From positions 279,589 to 343,588 of the forward strand of contig NZ_CM001484.1 of the NCBI RefSeq assembly GCF_000243395.2: a stretch of DNA of 64,000 bases, in the 5' to 3' direction. Source of the stretch: Saccharomonospora glauca K62 (GTDB lineage: Bacteria; Actinomycetota; Actinomycetes; Mycobacteriales; Pseudonocardiaceae). The notes beneath the pieces were generated by a model that worked only from the letters and a program-made list of their open reading frames with translations, made no database searches and had not been told where the DNA came from. Shown in pieces: positions 1 to 8,038 of the stretch (position 1 is its first letter; each line of letters opens with the position of its first letter). The position numbers were made by a program, and so were the translations under genes.

Positions 1-771
1 CCGCCGAGGACCGCGCCCGCTCCGCCGCCGGAGCCGCACACCGAGCAGTTGCCCGCGGTGGCGGAGAGCGATCAGGAGAAGACCGCGCTGTCCGAGCCGG
101 TGCGTGCCGACGAACCACCGGCTGGGCTGGTCGGCTGGTCCGGCCGTCGTGGCTCGGCCGACGCCGCGGACGACAACTCCGTCGAGGAGACCCAGGTCCA
201 CGCCGCCACCTCGCTCGCCGGTGATCTCGACCCCGACGACGACGAAGGCCCGGCGACCGGCTACTACGTCCCGGACTTCGACGACGACGAGGACGACCTC
301 GAAGTCGCCACTCGGGTCGGTGCGTTGGACGACGATCCGCTCGGCGAGGGCGGCTACGGCACCGCCTACGCCGCTCCCGACGGAGACGACCCGTACGGGG
401 ACCCCTACGCCGAGGACGACTACGACGACGGCGACGAGGACGACCGCGCTCGCGACGACAAGGAAACTCGGCGGAAGGACGACGAGGAGGAGCCCGTCGA
501 GGACGGCTCCCCCGCGAAGCAATGGCTCGTGCTCGCCGGGCAGCTCGCGCTCGGCGTGGCCGGCGGTGCGGGTGTCTGGCTCGGCTTCAACTGGCTGTGG
601 GGCAAGCTGCCCGCCGCCGCGTTGGTCGCCGCGCTGCTGGTGACCGTCGGGCTCGTGTGGGTCGTGCGCAAGGTCCGCAGGGCGGAGGACACCCAGACCA
701 CCGTGCTGGCGTTGCTGGTCGGGCTGGTGGTGACCGTGTCTCCCGCGGCGTTGCTCCTGGTGTCGCGTTAG
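1..771 (+). CDS. Acidic conserved membrane protein, 5' end outside window
   Basis: The reading frame is open from base 1, so the true start lies upstream; the TTG at 49 is only the first start-like codon inside the window. The visible N-terminal part is very rich in Asp and Glu, including several runs of four or so acidic residues, and looks disordered. The last ~85 residues hold three hydrophobic segments separated by a short basic stretch (VVRKVRR), so the protein is anchored in the membrane with a long acidic cytoplasmic or exposed tail. Position directly before a sugar isomerase gene and the proC block matches Rv0497 of M. tuberculosis, a conserved transmembrane protein of unknown function. 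The next gene starts 2 bases after its stop, so the two are probably co-transcribed. No function can be assigned. Confidence 0.8.
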   Translation, partial: PPRTAPAPPPEPHTEQLPAVAESDQEKTALSEPVRADEPPAGLVGWSGRRGSADAADDNSVEETQVHAATSLAGDLDPDDDEGPATGYYVPDFDDDEDDLEVATRVGALDDDPLGEGGYGTAYAAPDGDDPYGDPYAEDDYDDGDEDDRARDDKETRRKDDEEEPVEDGSPAKQWLVLAGQLALGVAGGAGVWLGFNWLWGKLPAAALVAALLVTVGLVWVVRKVRRAEDTQTTVLALLVGLVVTVSPAALLLVSR

Positions 772-772
772 C

Positions 773-1570
773 GTGTCCGTTCCGACAATCCCGGTTGCGT
801 TGTCCACGGCCTCGGTGTGGCCGTTGCGGGCGAAGCGGGCGTTCGAACTGGCCGCCGAGCTCGGCTTCGACGGGGTCGAGGTCATGGTGTGGGTCGACCC
901 GGACAGCCAGAACGTGGCGGAACTGCGCAAGCACAGCCTGGAGACGGGCGTACCCGTGCTGTCGGTGCATTCACCGTCACTACTGATCACGCAGCGCGTG
1001 TGGTCGTCGGACCCGGAGGTACGGCTGCGTCGTTCGGTGGAGGCCGCGCTCGAACTGGAGGCGTCGACCGTGGTGGTGCACCCTCCGTTTCGCTGGCAGC
1101 GCAGGTACGGGGACCGCTTCGCCGACCTTCTCGCCGAGCTGGAACAACGCAGTGGGGTAGCGGTCGCGGTGGAGAACATGTTCAAGGTCCGGCCGCTCGG
1201 ACGCCGCAACGCGCGCGTGTCGGCGTTCCGGCCGTCGATCGATCCCACCGACGTCGGTTACGCGCACTACACGCTCGACCTGTCCCACGCCGCCGCGGCC
1301 GGAATGGACGCGCTGGCGTTGGCCGACCGGATGGGTGACGGACTCGCCCACGTGCATCTCTCCGACGGCACCGGGGTCCCGAAGGACCAGCACCTCGTGC
1401 CGGGACGGGGCACCCAGCCGTGTGCCGAGCTGCTCGAAAGCCTGGTGGAGCGGGGGTATGAGGGGACCGTGGTGCTGGAGGTCAACACCCGAGGGGCCAA
1501 GTACCCGGCGAACCGGGTCGCGGACCTCGCCGAGGCGTTGTTGTTCACCCGCCTGCACCTCGGACAGTGA
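773..1570 (+). CDS. Sugar phosphate isomerase/epimerase family protein (TIM barrel)
   Basis: 265 residues, GTG start 2 bases after the preceding stop. The pattern fits the xylose isomerase-like TIM barrel family: an N-terminal strand followed by AAELGFDGVEVMVW, a VVVHPPFRW strand, VAVENMF with a conserved Glu-Asn, LDLSHAAAAGMD, HVHLSDG and a C-terminal VVLEVN strand. The acidic and His residues in these strands (E, D, H, E) are the usual metal-binding set. It corresponds to Rv0498 by position. The substrate is unknown; members of the family act on sugars, hydroxypyruvate or inositol derivatives. It probably shares a transcript with the membrane protein upstream. Confidence 0.85.
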   Translation: MSVPTIPVALSTASVWPLRAKRAFELAAELGFDGVEVMVWVDPDSQNVAELRKHSLETGVPVLSVHSPSLLITQRVWSSDPEVRLRRSVEAALELEASTVVVHPPFRWQRRYGDRFADLLAELEQRSGVAVAVENMFKVRPLGRRNARVSAFRPSIDPTDVGYAHYTLDLSHAAAAGMDALALADRMGDGLAHVHLSDGTGVPKDQHLVPGRGTQPCAELLESLVERGYEGTVVLEVNTRGAKYPANRVADLAEALLFTRLHLGQ

Positions 1571-1623
1571 TCGAAAACCCGAATCGGCGTCCGGGTAGGC
1601 GTCGCTTTCTTGCTTAGGACCCG

Positions 1624-1629
1624 TAAAGT
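1624..1629 (+). promoter_or_regulatory. Candidate -10 hexamer TAAAGT, 7 bases before proline dehydrogenase GTG
   Basis: TAAAGT fits the actinobacterial TANNNT -10. Seven bases separate it from GTG at 1637, so transcription would begin at or beside the start codon (leaderless). No clear Shine-Dalgarno or -35 is visible. Confidence 0.5.
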
Positions 1630-1636
1630 TTCCGTC

Positions 1637-2563
1637 GTGGAGCCCCTGCGATCGTTGATCCTCGCCGCCGCCGACAGCGACGTGGCCCGGCGAATGGCCA
1701 CCACGGCGCCGGGTATACGGCAGATCGTCGCCCGTTTCGTTCCGGGTGAAACCGTGGACGACGCCTTGCGAGCCGTGAAGGCCCTCGCCGCGGACGGTCG
1801 GTGCGCGACGTTGGACTACCTGGGCGAGTACACCCGAGATCCCACTCTGGTGGAGCGTACGGTCCGGACCTACCTGCGGTTGCTCGACGAATTGTCGACG
1901 CGAGGACTGTCCGATCAGGCCGAGGTGAGCGTGAAGCTCTCGGCGTTGACTGTGGACGGCGACCGGGAACTCGCCGCGCGAAACCTGGGGCTGATCTGCG
2001 AGGCGGCCGAGCAGTGCGGTACCACCGTCACCGTCGACATGGAGGACCACACCACGACCGACGCCACGTTGGGGGTCGTCGAGCGGGCCCGGCGCACGTG
2101 GCCGTGGGTGGGAGCAGTGGTCCAGTCCTATCTCCACCGCACGGAGTCCGATGTCGCCTCCCTGGCGCACAAGGGCTCCCGAGTCCGACTGTGCAAGGGC
2201 GCCTACGCTGAGCCCGCGGACGTTGCCTACACCGACACGCACGAGGTCGATCTCAGCTACGTGCGATGTGCCAACCTGCTGTTGGAAGGTGGTGCGTACC
2301 CCATGTTCGCGACGCACGACCCACGGCTGGTGAGGTTGCTGCGGCAACGCACGCGCTGGTACGGCATGCGAAGAGGCAGCTACGAATACCAGATGCTGTA
2401 CGGAGTTCGGCCGGACGAGCAACGTCGGCTGGCCGCGGAAGGGGAAACCGTGCGCGTGTACGTGCCGTTCGGGGAACAGTGGTACGGCTACCTGATGCGA
2501 AGGCTGGCGGAACGTCCCGCGAACCTGGCGTTGTTCCTTCGAGCCTTGGCCATCCGTTCGTGA
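1637..2563 (+). CDS. Proline dehydrogenase (PRODH), monofunctional
   Basis: 308 residues from GTG 1637. An in-frame TTG at 1610 exists, but the 1637 start gives the usual VEPLRSLILAAADS N-terminus and lies 7 bases after a -10-like hexamer. The enzyme oxidises L-proline to pyrroline-5-carboxylate with FAD, passing electrons to the respiratory quinone pool. Visible family landmarks are VSVKLSAL, TVDMEDHTTTD, VVQSYLHRTESD, RLCKGAYAEP, FATHDPRLV and the C-terminal EYQMLYGV with RVYVPFGEQWYGYLMRRLAERPAN, the substrate arginine region. It is the short monofunctional type, without the P5C dehydrogenase half of PutA, and no P5C dehydrogenase gene is in the window. Its stop overlaps the next gene's GTG (GTGA). 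proC lies one gene further on, so catabolic and biosynthetic proline enzymes sit together. Confidence 0.92.
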   Translation: MEPLRSLILAAADSDVARRMATTAPGIRQIVARFVPGETVDDALRAVKALAADGRCATLDYLGEYTRDPTLVERTVRTYLRLLDELSTRGLSDQAEVSVKLSALTVDGDRELAARNLGLICEAAEQCGTTVTVDMEDHTTTDATLGVVERARRTWPWVGAVVQSYLHRTESDVASLAHKGSRVRLCKGAYAEPADVAYTDTHEVDLSYVRCANLLLEGGAYPMFATHDPRLVRLLRQRTRWYGMRRGSYEYQMLYGVRPDEQRRLAAEGETVRVYVPFGEQWYGYLMRRLAERPANLALFLRALAIRS

Positions 2564-3384
2564 GTACGGTCGATTCGGAGCCGCTGTCGTTCGCGGCCGC
2601 ATGTGAGTTGCGCTCCCTCGGGGACGGCACGTTCACCACGGACCTCCGGCAGGAGTGGTCGATCGGCAGGCACCCTCACGGGGGGTTCCTGCTCGCCCTC
2701 GCGGCGAAGGCCGGTATCCGGGCGTTGTGGGAAGCGGGAGAGCCACCCGCCGAGCCGCTGGCGGTGAGCGCGGAGTTCCTGCACGCGCTCGCGCTCGGTC
2801 CGGTGCTGCTGCGTGCCGATGTCCGCAAGGCGGGCAGAAGGGCCACGGTGGTGGCCGTGAGCGTGGAACAGCGGGGCCGCAGTTGTATGGAGGCACGCGT
2901 GACGGCGGGTCGGCTTCCGTTGCGGCCACCGGTGTGGAACGACATTCCCGCGCTTCCCGCGGACCCGCCCGCCAACACGGTGGCGTTGTCGGGCCACACT
3001 GCCGAGGGCGTGTTCCACCTGGCCAAGGGGTGTGACGTCCGGATCGATCCCTCCACCGCGGGCTTTCTCGCGGGCCGTCGGGACGACCCGCCGCGGCTGC
3101 GGTTGTGGGCGCGCCCGCGGCACGGTGCGCCCGATCCGTACTTCCTCCTCCTGGCGGGCGACCTCAACCCGCCGGTGGTGTTCAACCTCGGCAGGACGGG
3201 GTGGGCGCCGACGGTGCAGCTCACGGCATTGGTGCGAACCCGGCCCCATCCGGGGTGGCTGCGTATCCAGGTCGACTGCCGGTCCGTGCACGAGGGTTGG
3301 TTCGACTCCGACGCCGTCGTCGTCGACAGTCACGGCCGGCTCGTGTGTCAGGCGAGGCAGCTCGCCCTGTCCCCCCTGCCGTGA
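2560..3384 (+). CDS. TesB-like hotdog thioesterase family protein
   Basis: 274 residues; GTG at 2560 overlaps the stop of the proline dehydrogenase gene, indicating translational coupling. The sequence reads as two hotdog repeats: the N-terminal half has WSIGRHPHGGFLLALAAKAG and the C-terminal half has a second hotdog strand pattern ending LVCQARQLALSPLP. This is the architecture of acyl-CoA thioesterase II-like proteins, which hydrolyse acyl-CoA to free acid and CoA. The motif IGRHPHGGFL is typical of actinobacterial members. The substrate and its link to proline metabolism are unknown. The open frame extends upstream within the proline dehydrogenase gene, but that part is a shadow. Confidence 0.75.
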   Translation: MSTVDSEPLSFAAACELRSLGDGTFTTDLRQEWSIGRHPHGGFLLALAAKAGIRALWEAGEPPAEPLAVSAEFLHALALGPVLLRADVRKAGRRATVVAVSVEQRGRSCMEARVTAGRLPLRPPVWNDIPALPADPPANTVALSGHTAEGVFHLAKGCDVRIDPSTAGFLAGRRDDPPRLRLWARPRHGAPDPYFLLLAGDLNPPVVFNLGRTGWAPTVQLTALVRTRPHPGWLRIQVDCRSVHEGWFDSDAVVVDSHGRLVCQARQLALSPLP

Positions 3385-3424
3385 TACCTGCCTCCCGCCG
3401 GGCACCGGCGGGGGGTGGAGTGCC

Positions 3425-3430
3425 TAGTGT
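3425..3430 (+). promoter_or_regulatory. Candidate -10 hexamer TAGTGT, 7 bases before proC ATG
   Basis: TAGTGT matches TANNNT and lies exactly 7 bases before ATG 3438, the spacing expected for a leaderless transcript. No Shine-Dalgarno sequence precedes the ATG. Confidence 0.5.
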
Positions 3431-3437
3431 TGCGGTC

Positions 3438-4247
3438 ATGGGAACCATCGCGGTACTGGGTGCGGGCAAGATCGGTGAGGCTCTGCTGTCGGGGTTGATT
3501 AGCGGTGGACGGTCCCCCGAGGACCTGTTGTTCACCGAGCGTCATCCCGAGCGGGCGGCCGAGCTGGAGGCCCGCTACGGAATCACGGGCGTGACCGTGC
3601 GGGAAGCGGCACAGCGGGCCGACCTGCTGGTGGTGGCGGTGAAGCCGCAGGACATCGACCCCGTGCTCGCCGACCTGGCGCCAGTGCTGCGACCGCAGTC
3701 CCTCGTGGTGTCGTTGTGCGCGGGACTGCCCACCTCGTTGTTCGAGCGGAAGCTGCCCTCGGGCACTCCCGTGGTCCGGGTGATGCCCAACACGCCGATG
3801 CTCGTGGGCGAGGCCATGAGCGCCGTGTCCGCGGGTAAGTACGCGGGCCCCGAACACGTCAAGGCCGTCACCGAACTGCTGAGCTGTGTGGGCAAGGTGG
3901 TGGAGGTCCCCGAGTCGCAGCAGGACGCGGTGACCGCGTTGTCCGGGTCGGGCCCGGCGTACTTCTTCTACCTGGTCGAGGCCATGATCGACGCCGGTAT
4001 CCTGCTGGGCCTTCCCCGAGCCGTGGCCGAGCGGCTCATCGTGCAGTCCGCCGTCGGGGCGGCCAAGATGCTCGACGAGGGCGAGAGTCACCCGGTGTTG
4101 CTCAGGGAGGCCGTCACCTCGCCGGGTGGTACCACCATCAACGCGATCCGGGAACTGGAGAAGCACGGGGTGCGGGCCGCGCTGATCGCGGCCATCGAGG
4201 CGGCACGCGACCGCTCCGCCGAACTCGGTCGCGCGCACGAGGACTGA
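3438..4247 (+). CDS. proC: Pyrroline-5-carboxylate reductase
   Basis: 269 residues from ATG 3438, the normal length. It reduces pyrroline-5-carboxylate to L-proline with NADPH, the last step of proline synthesis, in the cytoplasm. The N-terminal Rossmann signature is IAVLGAGKIGEALLSGL; VVAVKPQDIDPVL and VRVMPNTPMLVGEAM follow. The C-terminal dimerisation and active-site region contains ALSGSGPAYFFYLVEAM and the signature VTSPGGTTINAIRELEKHGVR. M. tuberculosis has proC (Rv0500) at the same place, followed by the same two tiny genes. The open frame before 3438 is spurious. Confidence 0.97.
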   Translation: MGTIAVLGAGKIGEALLSGLISGGRSPEDLLFTERHPERAAELEARYGITGVTVREAAQRADLLVVAVKPQDIDPVLADLAPVLRPQSLVVSLCAGLPTSLFERKLPSGTPVVRVMPNTPMLVGEAMSAVSAGKYAGPEHVKAVTELLSCVGKVVEVPESQQDAVTALSGSGPAYFFYLVEAMIDAGILLGLPRAVAERLIVQSAVGAAKMLDEGESHPVLLREAVTSPGGTTINAIRELEKHGVRAALIAAIEAARDRSAELGRAHED

Positions 4248-4261
4248 GCAGGGTGAACGCG

Positions 4262-4311
4262 GGGCACCCGCGCGGGTGGTGACCGGCGGTGTTGCCTACG
4301 TCCGGGTGCCC
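4262..4311 (+). terminator. Inverted repeat after proC, possible terminator
   Basis: GGGCACCCG (4262-4270) and CGGGTGCCC (4303-4311) are perfectly complementary 9-base arms around a 32-base loop, starting 14 bases after the proC stop and followed by the moderately T-rich GTTTCCCCT. The long loop makes it a moderate terminator candidate. Confidence 0.4.
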
Positions 4312-4443
4312 GTTTCCCCTCTACAGACGTCGCACCGGTCCCGTGAGTCCGGTTACCCTCGACGAAAAGCACGCGTGTGTTCGGGACCGCTCGGTGGGGA
4401 AGTCGAGCGGCACGGCGCGTGGCAAGGGACACGGTGAATCGCT

Positions 4444-4656
4444 ATGCCGCCGAACAACAATCAGGACGTACCCGGCAGGCACGTCCAGTTCCTGACAGTC
4501 GCCGAGGTCGCCGCCCTGATGAGGGTCTCCAAGATGACGGTCTACCGGCTGGTGCACTCCGGTGAGCTGCCCGCCGTGCGGGTGGGCAAGTCATTCCGGG
4601 TACCCGAGCAGGCCGTCCACGACTACCTCGACAACGCCTACTTCGACGTGGGGTAG
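4444..4656 (+). CDS. Excisionase/MerR-type helix-turn-helix DNA-binding protein
   Basis: 70 residues. After a short polar N-terminus the whole protein is one winged helix-turn-helix of the excisionase family: FLTVAEVAALMRVSKMTVYRLVHSGELPAVRVGKSFRVPEQAVHDYL. The first helix pair and the wing with VGKSFRVP are clear. It matches Rv0500A by sequence type and by its place between proC and the bS22 gene. It is not part of any visible phage or integron; in actinomycetes these stand-alone proteins are chromosomal regulators. Its targets are unknown. Confidence 0.88.
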   Translation: MPPNNNQDVPGRHVQFLTVAEVAALMRVSKMTVYRLVHSGELPAVRVGKSFRVPEQAVHDYLDNAYFDVG

Positions 4657-4742
4657 CTCTCGGGCGGGAGGGCCACGCACGTCACACGGAGGTAGCCGGG
4701 TAACCTGAAGAGCCGTTCGCGACCGACCGTTAGGAGCGTGGT

Positions 4743-4844
4743 GTGGGCTCGGTAATCAAGAAGCGCCGTAAGCGCATGTCGAAGAAGAAGCACCGCAAGC
4801 TGCTTCGCCGCACGCGGGTGCAGCGTCGCAAGCAGGGTAAGTGA
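4743..4844 (+). CDS. Small ribosomal protein bS22 (AURKAIP1/COX24-domain, 33 residues)
   Basis: A 33-residue, extremely basic protein starting [19 protein letters not shown] and ending RVQRRKQGK: more than half of the residues are Lys or Arg. GTG 4743 is preceded by TTAGGAG with good spacing. It is the counterpart of Rv0500B and of bS22, an actinobacterial small-subunit protein seen in mycobacterial ribosome structures; the same motif occurs in mitochondrial AURKAIP1. It is easy to miss because of its size. It sits between the excisionase-type gene and the epimerase gene, as in mycobacteria. A TAACCT hexamer about 40 bases upstream (near 4700) may be its -10. Confidence 0.88.
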   Translation: MGSVIKKRRKRMSKKKHRKLLRRTRVQRRKQGK

Positions 4845-4998
4845 GGCCGCAGGCCCGCGGGTGTCGGCACGGCCGCGACGAGGGGATCGTCCGGCGAGGC
4901 GCGTGTGAGATCTCGCCCCGGCACCGGAGTGTCGGGGTAGCATCCGCCCCGGTTCGTACAGTCCGGGGTCGCGACTGCGCCTGTCACACGGGGGTCTG

Positions 4999-5970
4999 AT
5001 GCCGTCCAACGTCGTCCTCGTCACCGGGGTCTCCGGTGAGCTGGGCGGACGGTTGCTGGCGAGGTTGGGCGCTCGCCCGGACCTCGAACGGGTGGTGGGA
5101 GTGGACACCGCGCCTCCCAGCGCGGCGGTGCTCCGCGAACTCGGCCGGGCGGAATTCGTCCGGGCCGACATCCGCAACCCGTTGATAGCCAAGATCATGA
5201 CCTCCGTGAAGGTGGACACGGTGGTGCATGCCGCACCCGCGTGTCACCCCGCGGGCTCCGGCGGATACGCGGAGACCAAGGAAACCAACGTCATCGGCAC
5301 CATGCGGCTGTTGGCCGCGTGCCAGAACTCGCCACACGTACGGAAGTTCGTCGTCACCTCGACGACGGCCGTCTACGGCGCCTCGGCGCGGTCGCGGGCC
5401 GTGTTCACCGAGGACGCCGAACTCTTCCCGGCCACGGCGGCGGGGTATTCGAAGAACGCCGTCGAGCTGGAGGGCTACGTTCGGGGTTTCGCCCGGCGGC
5501 GAGTCGACGTCGGCGTGACCACGTTCCGGTTCGCCGATCTCGTGGCGCCCGATTTCGACACCGTCTTCACCCGGTACTTCTCGCTGCCCGCGGTGCCCAC
5601 CGTGCTCGGTTTCGACGCAAGACTCCAGTTCCTCCACGCCGAGGACGCGCTCGCGGTGCTGGAGCGCGCCGTCGTGCTCGATCGTCCCGGCGTGTTCAAC
5701 GTCGCCGGTCCGGGCGTGTTGGCGTTGTCCCAGGCGATCCGGAGGGCCGGTCGCGTGCCCGTCGGTGTGCCCCGGATCGCCATGTCCGCTGTCGGAACGG
5801 CGCTGCGTCTCACCCGGCAGGTGCCCCTGTCGTCCGAACTCGTGCGGTTGCTGAACTTCGGTCGGGTCGTCGACATCCGGCGGCTGACCCACGAGTTCGG
5901 CTACCGGCCCCGGTGGACGACGCGTGAGGCGTTCGACGACGCCGTGGTGAGACGGTCGGCGACGGTGTGA
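4999..5970 (+). CDS. NAD-dependent epimerase/dehydratase (SDR family, GalE2-like)
   Basis: 323 residues from ATG 4999, preceded by the purine-rich CACGGGGGTCTG. It is an extended short-chain dehydrogenase: the N-terminal NAD-binding motif is LVTGVSGELGGRLL, the catalytic Ser-Thr and Tyr region reads FVVTSTTAVYG and AAGYSKNAVE (YxxxK), and the C-terminal half carries the substrate domain. It takes the position of Rv0501 (galE2) in mycobacteria. Substrate is not known; a nucleotide sugar is likely from the family but not shown. The next gene follows after 16 bases, so the two are probably an operon. Confidence 0.85.
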   Translation: MPSNVVLVTGVSGELGGRLLARLGARPDLERVVGVDTAPPSAAVLRELGRAEFVRADIRNPLIAKIMTSVKVDTVVHAAPACHPAGSGGYAETKETNVIGTMRLLAACQNSPHVRKFVVTSTTAVYGASARSRAVFTEDAELFPATAAGYSKNAVELEGYVRGFARRRVDVGVTTFRFADLVAPDFDTVFTRYFSLPAVPTVLGFDARLQFLHAEDALAVLERAVVLDRPGVFNVAGPGVLALSQAIRRAGRVPVGVPRIAMSAVGTALRLTRQVPLSSELVRLLNFGRVVDIRRLTHEFGYRPRWTTREAFDDAVVRRSATV

Positions 5971-5986
5971 GAGGGAGGGGCGCATC

Positions 5987-6931
5987 GTGACGTCACGAGG
6001 TACGGCGAGGGTGGTGCCGCTGCGACCGAACCGGCGCGGCGGGCAGGGCACCGGGTCGCCGGTGGTACCCCTACCCGTGCGAGGAACCGACGACCGACGC
6101 GCCACACTGTCCGACCTGGTCGACTTCGTGCGGCGCAGGATCAGCGGGGACTACGAGATCGACGAGTTCGGTCTGGACCCCGAGTTCACCGAGACGGTGC
6201 TGATCCCGCTGTTGCGGCCCCTGTACGAGCGGTGGTTCCGGGTGAGCGTGAGCGGCATTGGGAACATTCCCGCCGAGGGCGGGGCACTGCTCGTCTCCAA
6301 CCACTCGGGGGTGCTGCCGCTCGACGCGGTGATGACGGCCTTCGCCGTGCACGAGGAGCATCCCCGGCGTCGATTCCTGCGCATGCTCGGGGCCGACCTC
6401 GTGTTCGACACGCCCGTGCTGGGATCGCTGGCGCGCCGGAGCGGGCAGACGCTCGCCTGCCACCCGGACGCGGAGCGGCTGCTGCGTGCCGGCGAGCTGG
6501 TCGGCGTGTGGCCGGAGGGGTACAAGGGCATCGGCAAGCCCTTCTCGGCGCGGTACAAGCTGCAGCGGTTCGGGCGCGGAGGTTTCGTGTCGGCCGCGCT
6601 GCGGACGTCGGCGCCGATCATTCCGTGCGCGGTGGTGGGCGCCGAGGAGATCTACCCGAAGATCGGTGACATCCGGCCGTTGGCTCGGCTGCTGCGGCTG
6701 CCGTACTTCCCCGTGACGCCGTTCTTCCCGCTGCTGGGGCCGCTGGGCGCGGTGCCGTTGCCGACGAAGTGGTACATCGAGTTCGGCGAGCCCATCCGTA
6801 CCGACGGCTACGCCGAAGGCGCGGACGACGACCAGATGCTCGTGCTGGGGCTCACCGACCAGGTGCGCGAAAGCATCCAGAACCTGCTCTACCACAGGCT
6901 GGCCCGCCGCAAGGGAGTCTTCACCGGCTGA
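5987..6931 (+). CDS. Lysophospholipid acyltransferase family protein (PlsC-like)
   Basis: 314 residues, GTG start after a GAGGGAGGGG ribosome-binding site. The acyltransferase core begins near residue 95 with GGALLVSNHSGVLPLDAVM, which carries the catalytic His and Asp, and continues with VWPEGYKGIGK, the glycerol-3-phosphate-binding equivalent, and IIPCAVVGAEEIYP. These are the blocks of the PlsC superfamily, in the variant form seen in Rv0502. It should transfer an acyl group from a thioester to a lysolipid at the membrane. The N-terminal ~70 residues are basic and low in complexity. It ends in a convergent gap that holds a 21-bp-period repeat array. Confidence 0.85.
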   Translation: MTSRGTARVVPLRPNRRGGQGTGSPVVPLPVRGTDDRRATLSDLVDFVRRRISGDYEIDEFGLDPEFTETVLIPLLRPLYERWFRVSVSGIGNIPAEGGALLVSNHSGVLPLDAVMTAFAVHEEHPRRRFLRMLGADLVFDTPVLGSLARRSGQTLACHPDAERLLRAGELVGVWPEGYKGIGKPFSARYKLQRFGRGGFVSAALRTSAPIIPCAVVGAEEIYPKIGDIRPLARLLRLPYFPVTPFFPLLGPLGAVPLPTKWYIEFGEPIRTDGYAEGADDDQMLVLGLTDQVRESIQNLLYHRLARRKGVFTG

Positions 6932-6935
6932 CCGG

Positions 6936-6998
6936 CGTGTCCGCAGCCTGTGCACGCGTGTCCGCAGACTACGAACGCGTGTCCGCACTTCTCGTACG
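6936..6998 (+). repeat. Three tandem 21-bp units, consensus CGTGTCCGCA-N8-ACG
   Basis: Units are 6936-6956, 6957-6977 and 6978-6998. Each begins with the invariant CGTGTCCGCA, continues with eight variable bases and ends ACG, which forms the palindrome ACGCGT with the next unit. The array starts 5 bases after the acyltransferase stop and lies between two convergent genes. The same unit occurs in reverse orientation at 30745-30817. Confidence 0.85.
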
Positions 6999-7027
6999 CC
7001 CTCGCCCTCCGCGAAGCGGGGCCGGTG

Positions 7028-7975
7028 TCAGAGACGTTTGCGGTAGGCCAGGCCCGCGGCCACGGCCCCGGCCAACGCACCCGCGCCCAGCACGGAGGGC
7101 ACCCCGATCTTCGCGGCCTTACGTCCGGTGCGGAAGTCCCGGATCTCCCAACCGCGAGCGCGAGCCACTTCGCGCAGACCCGAATCCGGGTTCACGGCCA
7201 CGGCGGTACCGACCACCGACAACATCGGGACGTCGTTCTGCGAGTCCGAGTACGCCGTGCAGCGGCGCAGGTTGAGGCCCTCCCGCGCGGCGAGGGCCCG
7301 GACGGCGTGTGCCTTGGCCCTGCCGTGCAGCAGGTCGCCGACCAGCCTGCCCGTGTAGACGCCGTCGCGGCTCTCCGCGACGGTACCGAGCGCTCCGGTG
7401 AGGCCCAGCCGACGCGCGATGATGGCGGCCAGCTCCACCGGGGTGGCGGTGACCAGCCAGACTCGCTGGCCCGCGTCGAGGTGCATCTGGGCCAGCGCCC
7501 GTGTGCCCGCCCAGATCTTGTCGGCCATGAGCTCGTCGTAGATCTCCTCGCCGATGGCCACCATCTCGTCCACGGTGCGTCCCGCCACGAAGGACAGGGC
7601 CTGCTCCCTGCTGGACCGCAGGCCCTGGCTGCTCTCCCGGCCGCCCACGCGGAACTTGATCTGCTGCCACGCGAAGCCGGCGAGGTCGGAGGTGCTGAAG
7701 TACTTGCGCGCGGCGAGCCCTCTGGCGAAGTGGAAGATCGACGCGCCCATCATCATCGTGTTGTCGACGTCGAAGAAGGCTGCCGCGGTGAGGTCCTGGG
7801 GGACGGGTGGCCGCTCGGCCTCGGGCGCTTCGGCCTCGGACGCCTCGGGCACGCTCGCTGCGGTCTCCATCGCGACGGCGGCTTCGGCCGACGCCTCGCC
7901 TGCCAGCGCTGCGAGCCGCTCGCGTTCCCGCCCCTTACCGCGGCTCCGCCACCGAGACACGCACACCGCCTCCAT
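7028..7975 (-). CDS. HAD-IB family hydrolase (SerB1-like phosphatase)
   Basis: 315 residues. After ~60 low-complexity, Ala/Glu-rich residues come the HAD motifs: [11 protein letters not shown] (motif I, nucleophile Asp), VTATPVELA (motif II Thr) and the downstream Lys of [10 protein letters not shown] with [12 protein letters not shown] (motif III acidic pair). The family dephosphorylates small molecules; the gene holds the place of Rv0505c (serB1), named as a phosphoserine phosphatase, but that substrate is unproven here. A hydrophobic C-terminal stretch ([17 protein letters not shown]) followed by RKRL looks like a membrane anchor, unusual for a metabolic HAD enzyme. The gene converges with the acyltransferase gene across the 21-bp repeats. 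Confidence 0.88.
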   Translation of the reverse strand: MEAVCVSRWRSRGKGRERERLAALAGEASAEAAVAMETAASVPEASEAEAPEAERPPVPQDLTAAAFFDVDNTMMMGASIFHFARGLAARKYFSTSDLAGFAWQQIKFRVGGRESSQGLRSSREQALSFVAGRTVDEMVAIGEEIYDELMADKIWAGTRALAQMHLDAGQRVWLVTATPVELAAIIARRLGLTGALGTVAESRDGVYTGRLVGDLLHGRAKAHAVRALAAREGLNLRRCTAYSDSQNDVPMLSVVGTAVAVNPDSGLREVARARGWEIRDFRTGRKAAKIGVPSVLGAGALAGAVAAGLAYRKRL

Positions 7976-8038
7976 ACGTATGAGTCCGCCTTCGGCGCTT
8001 GGTCACAGAGTAACGAGAGTGGTGGAAACACCGGAGAG

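Noticed and set aside
980..2602. 540-residue minus-strand open frame
   Set aside because: It lies opposite the sugar isomerase and proline dehydrogenase genes, which have clear family motifs; its sequence is Arg/His-rich low complexity typical of antisense frames in high-GC DNA.
4444..4656. Excisionase-type gene as a sign of a prophage or integrated element
   Set aside because: No integrase, attachment repeat or phage gene nearby, and the same gene sits at this place in mycobacteria.
6936..7010. Repeat units as a coded seven-residue repeat (CARVSAD...-type peptide)
   Set aside because: A 21-base period reads as seven codons in several frames, but the arrays lie between stop codons of real genes and have no start signals of their own.
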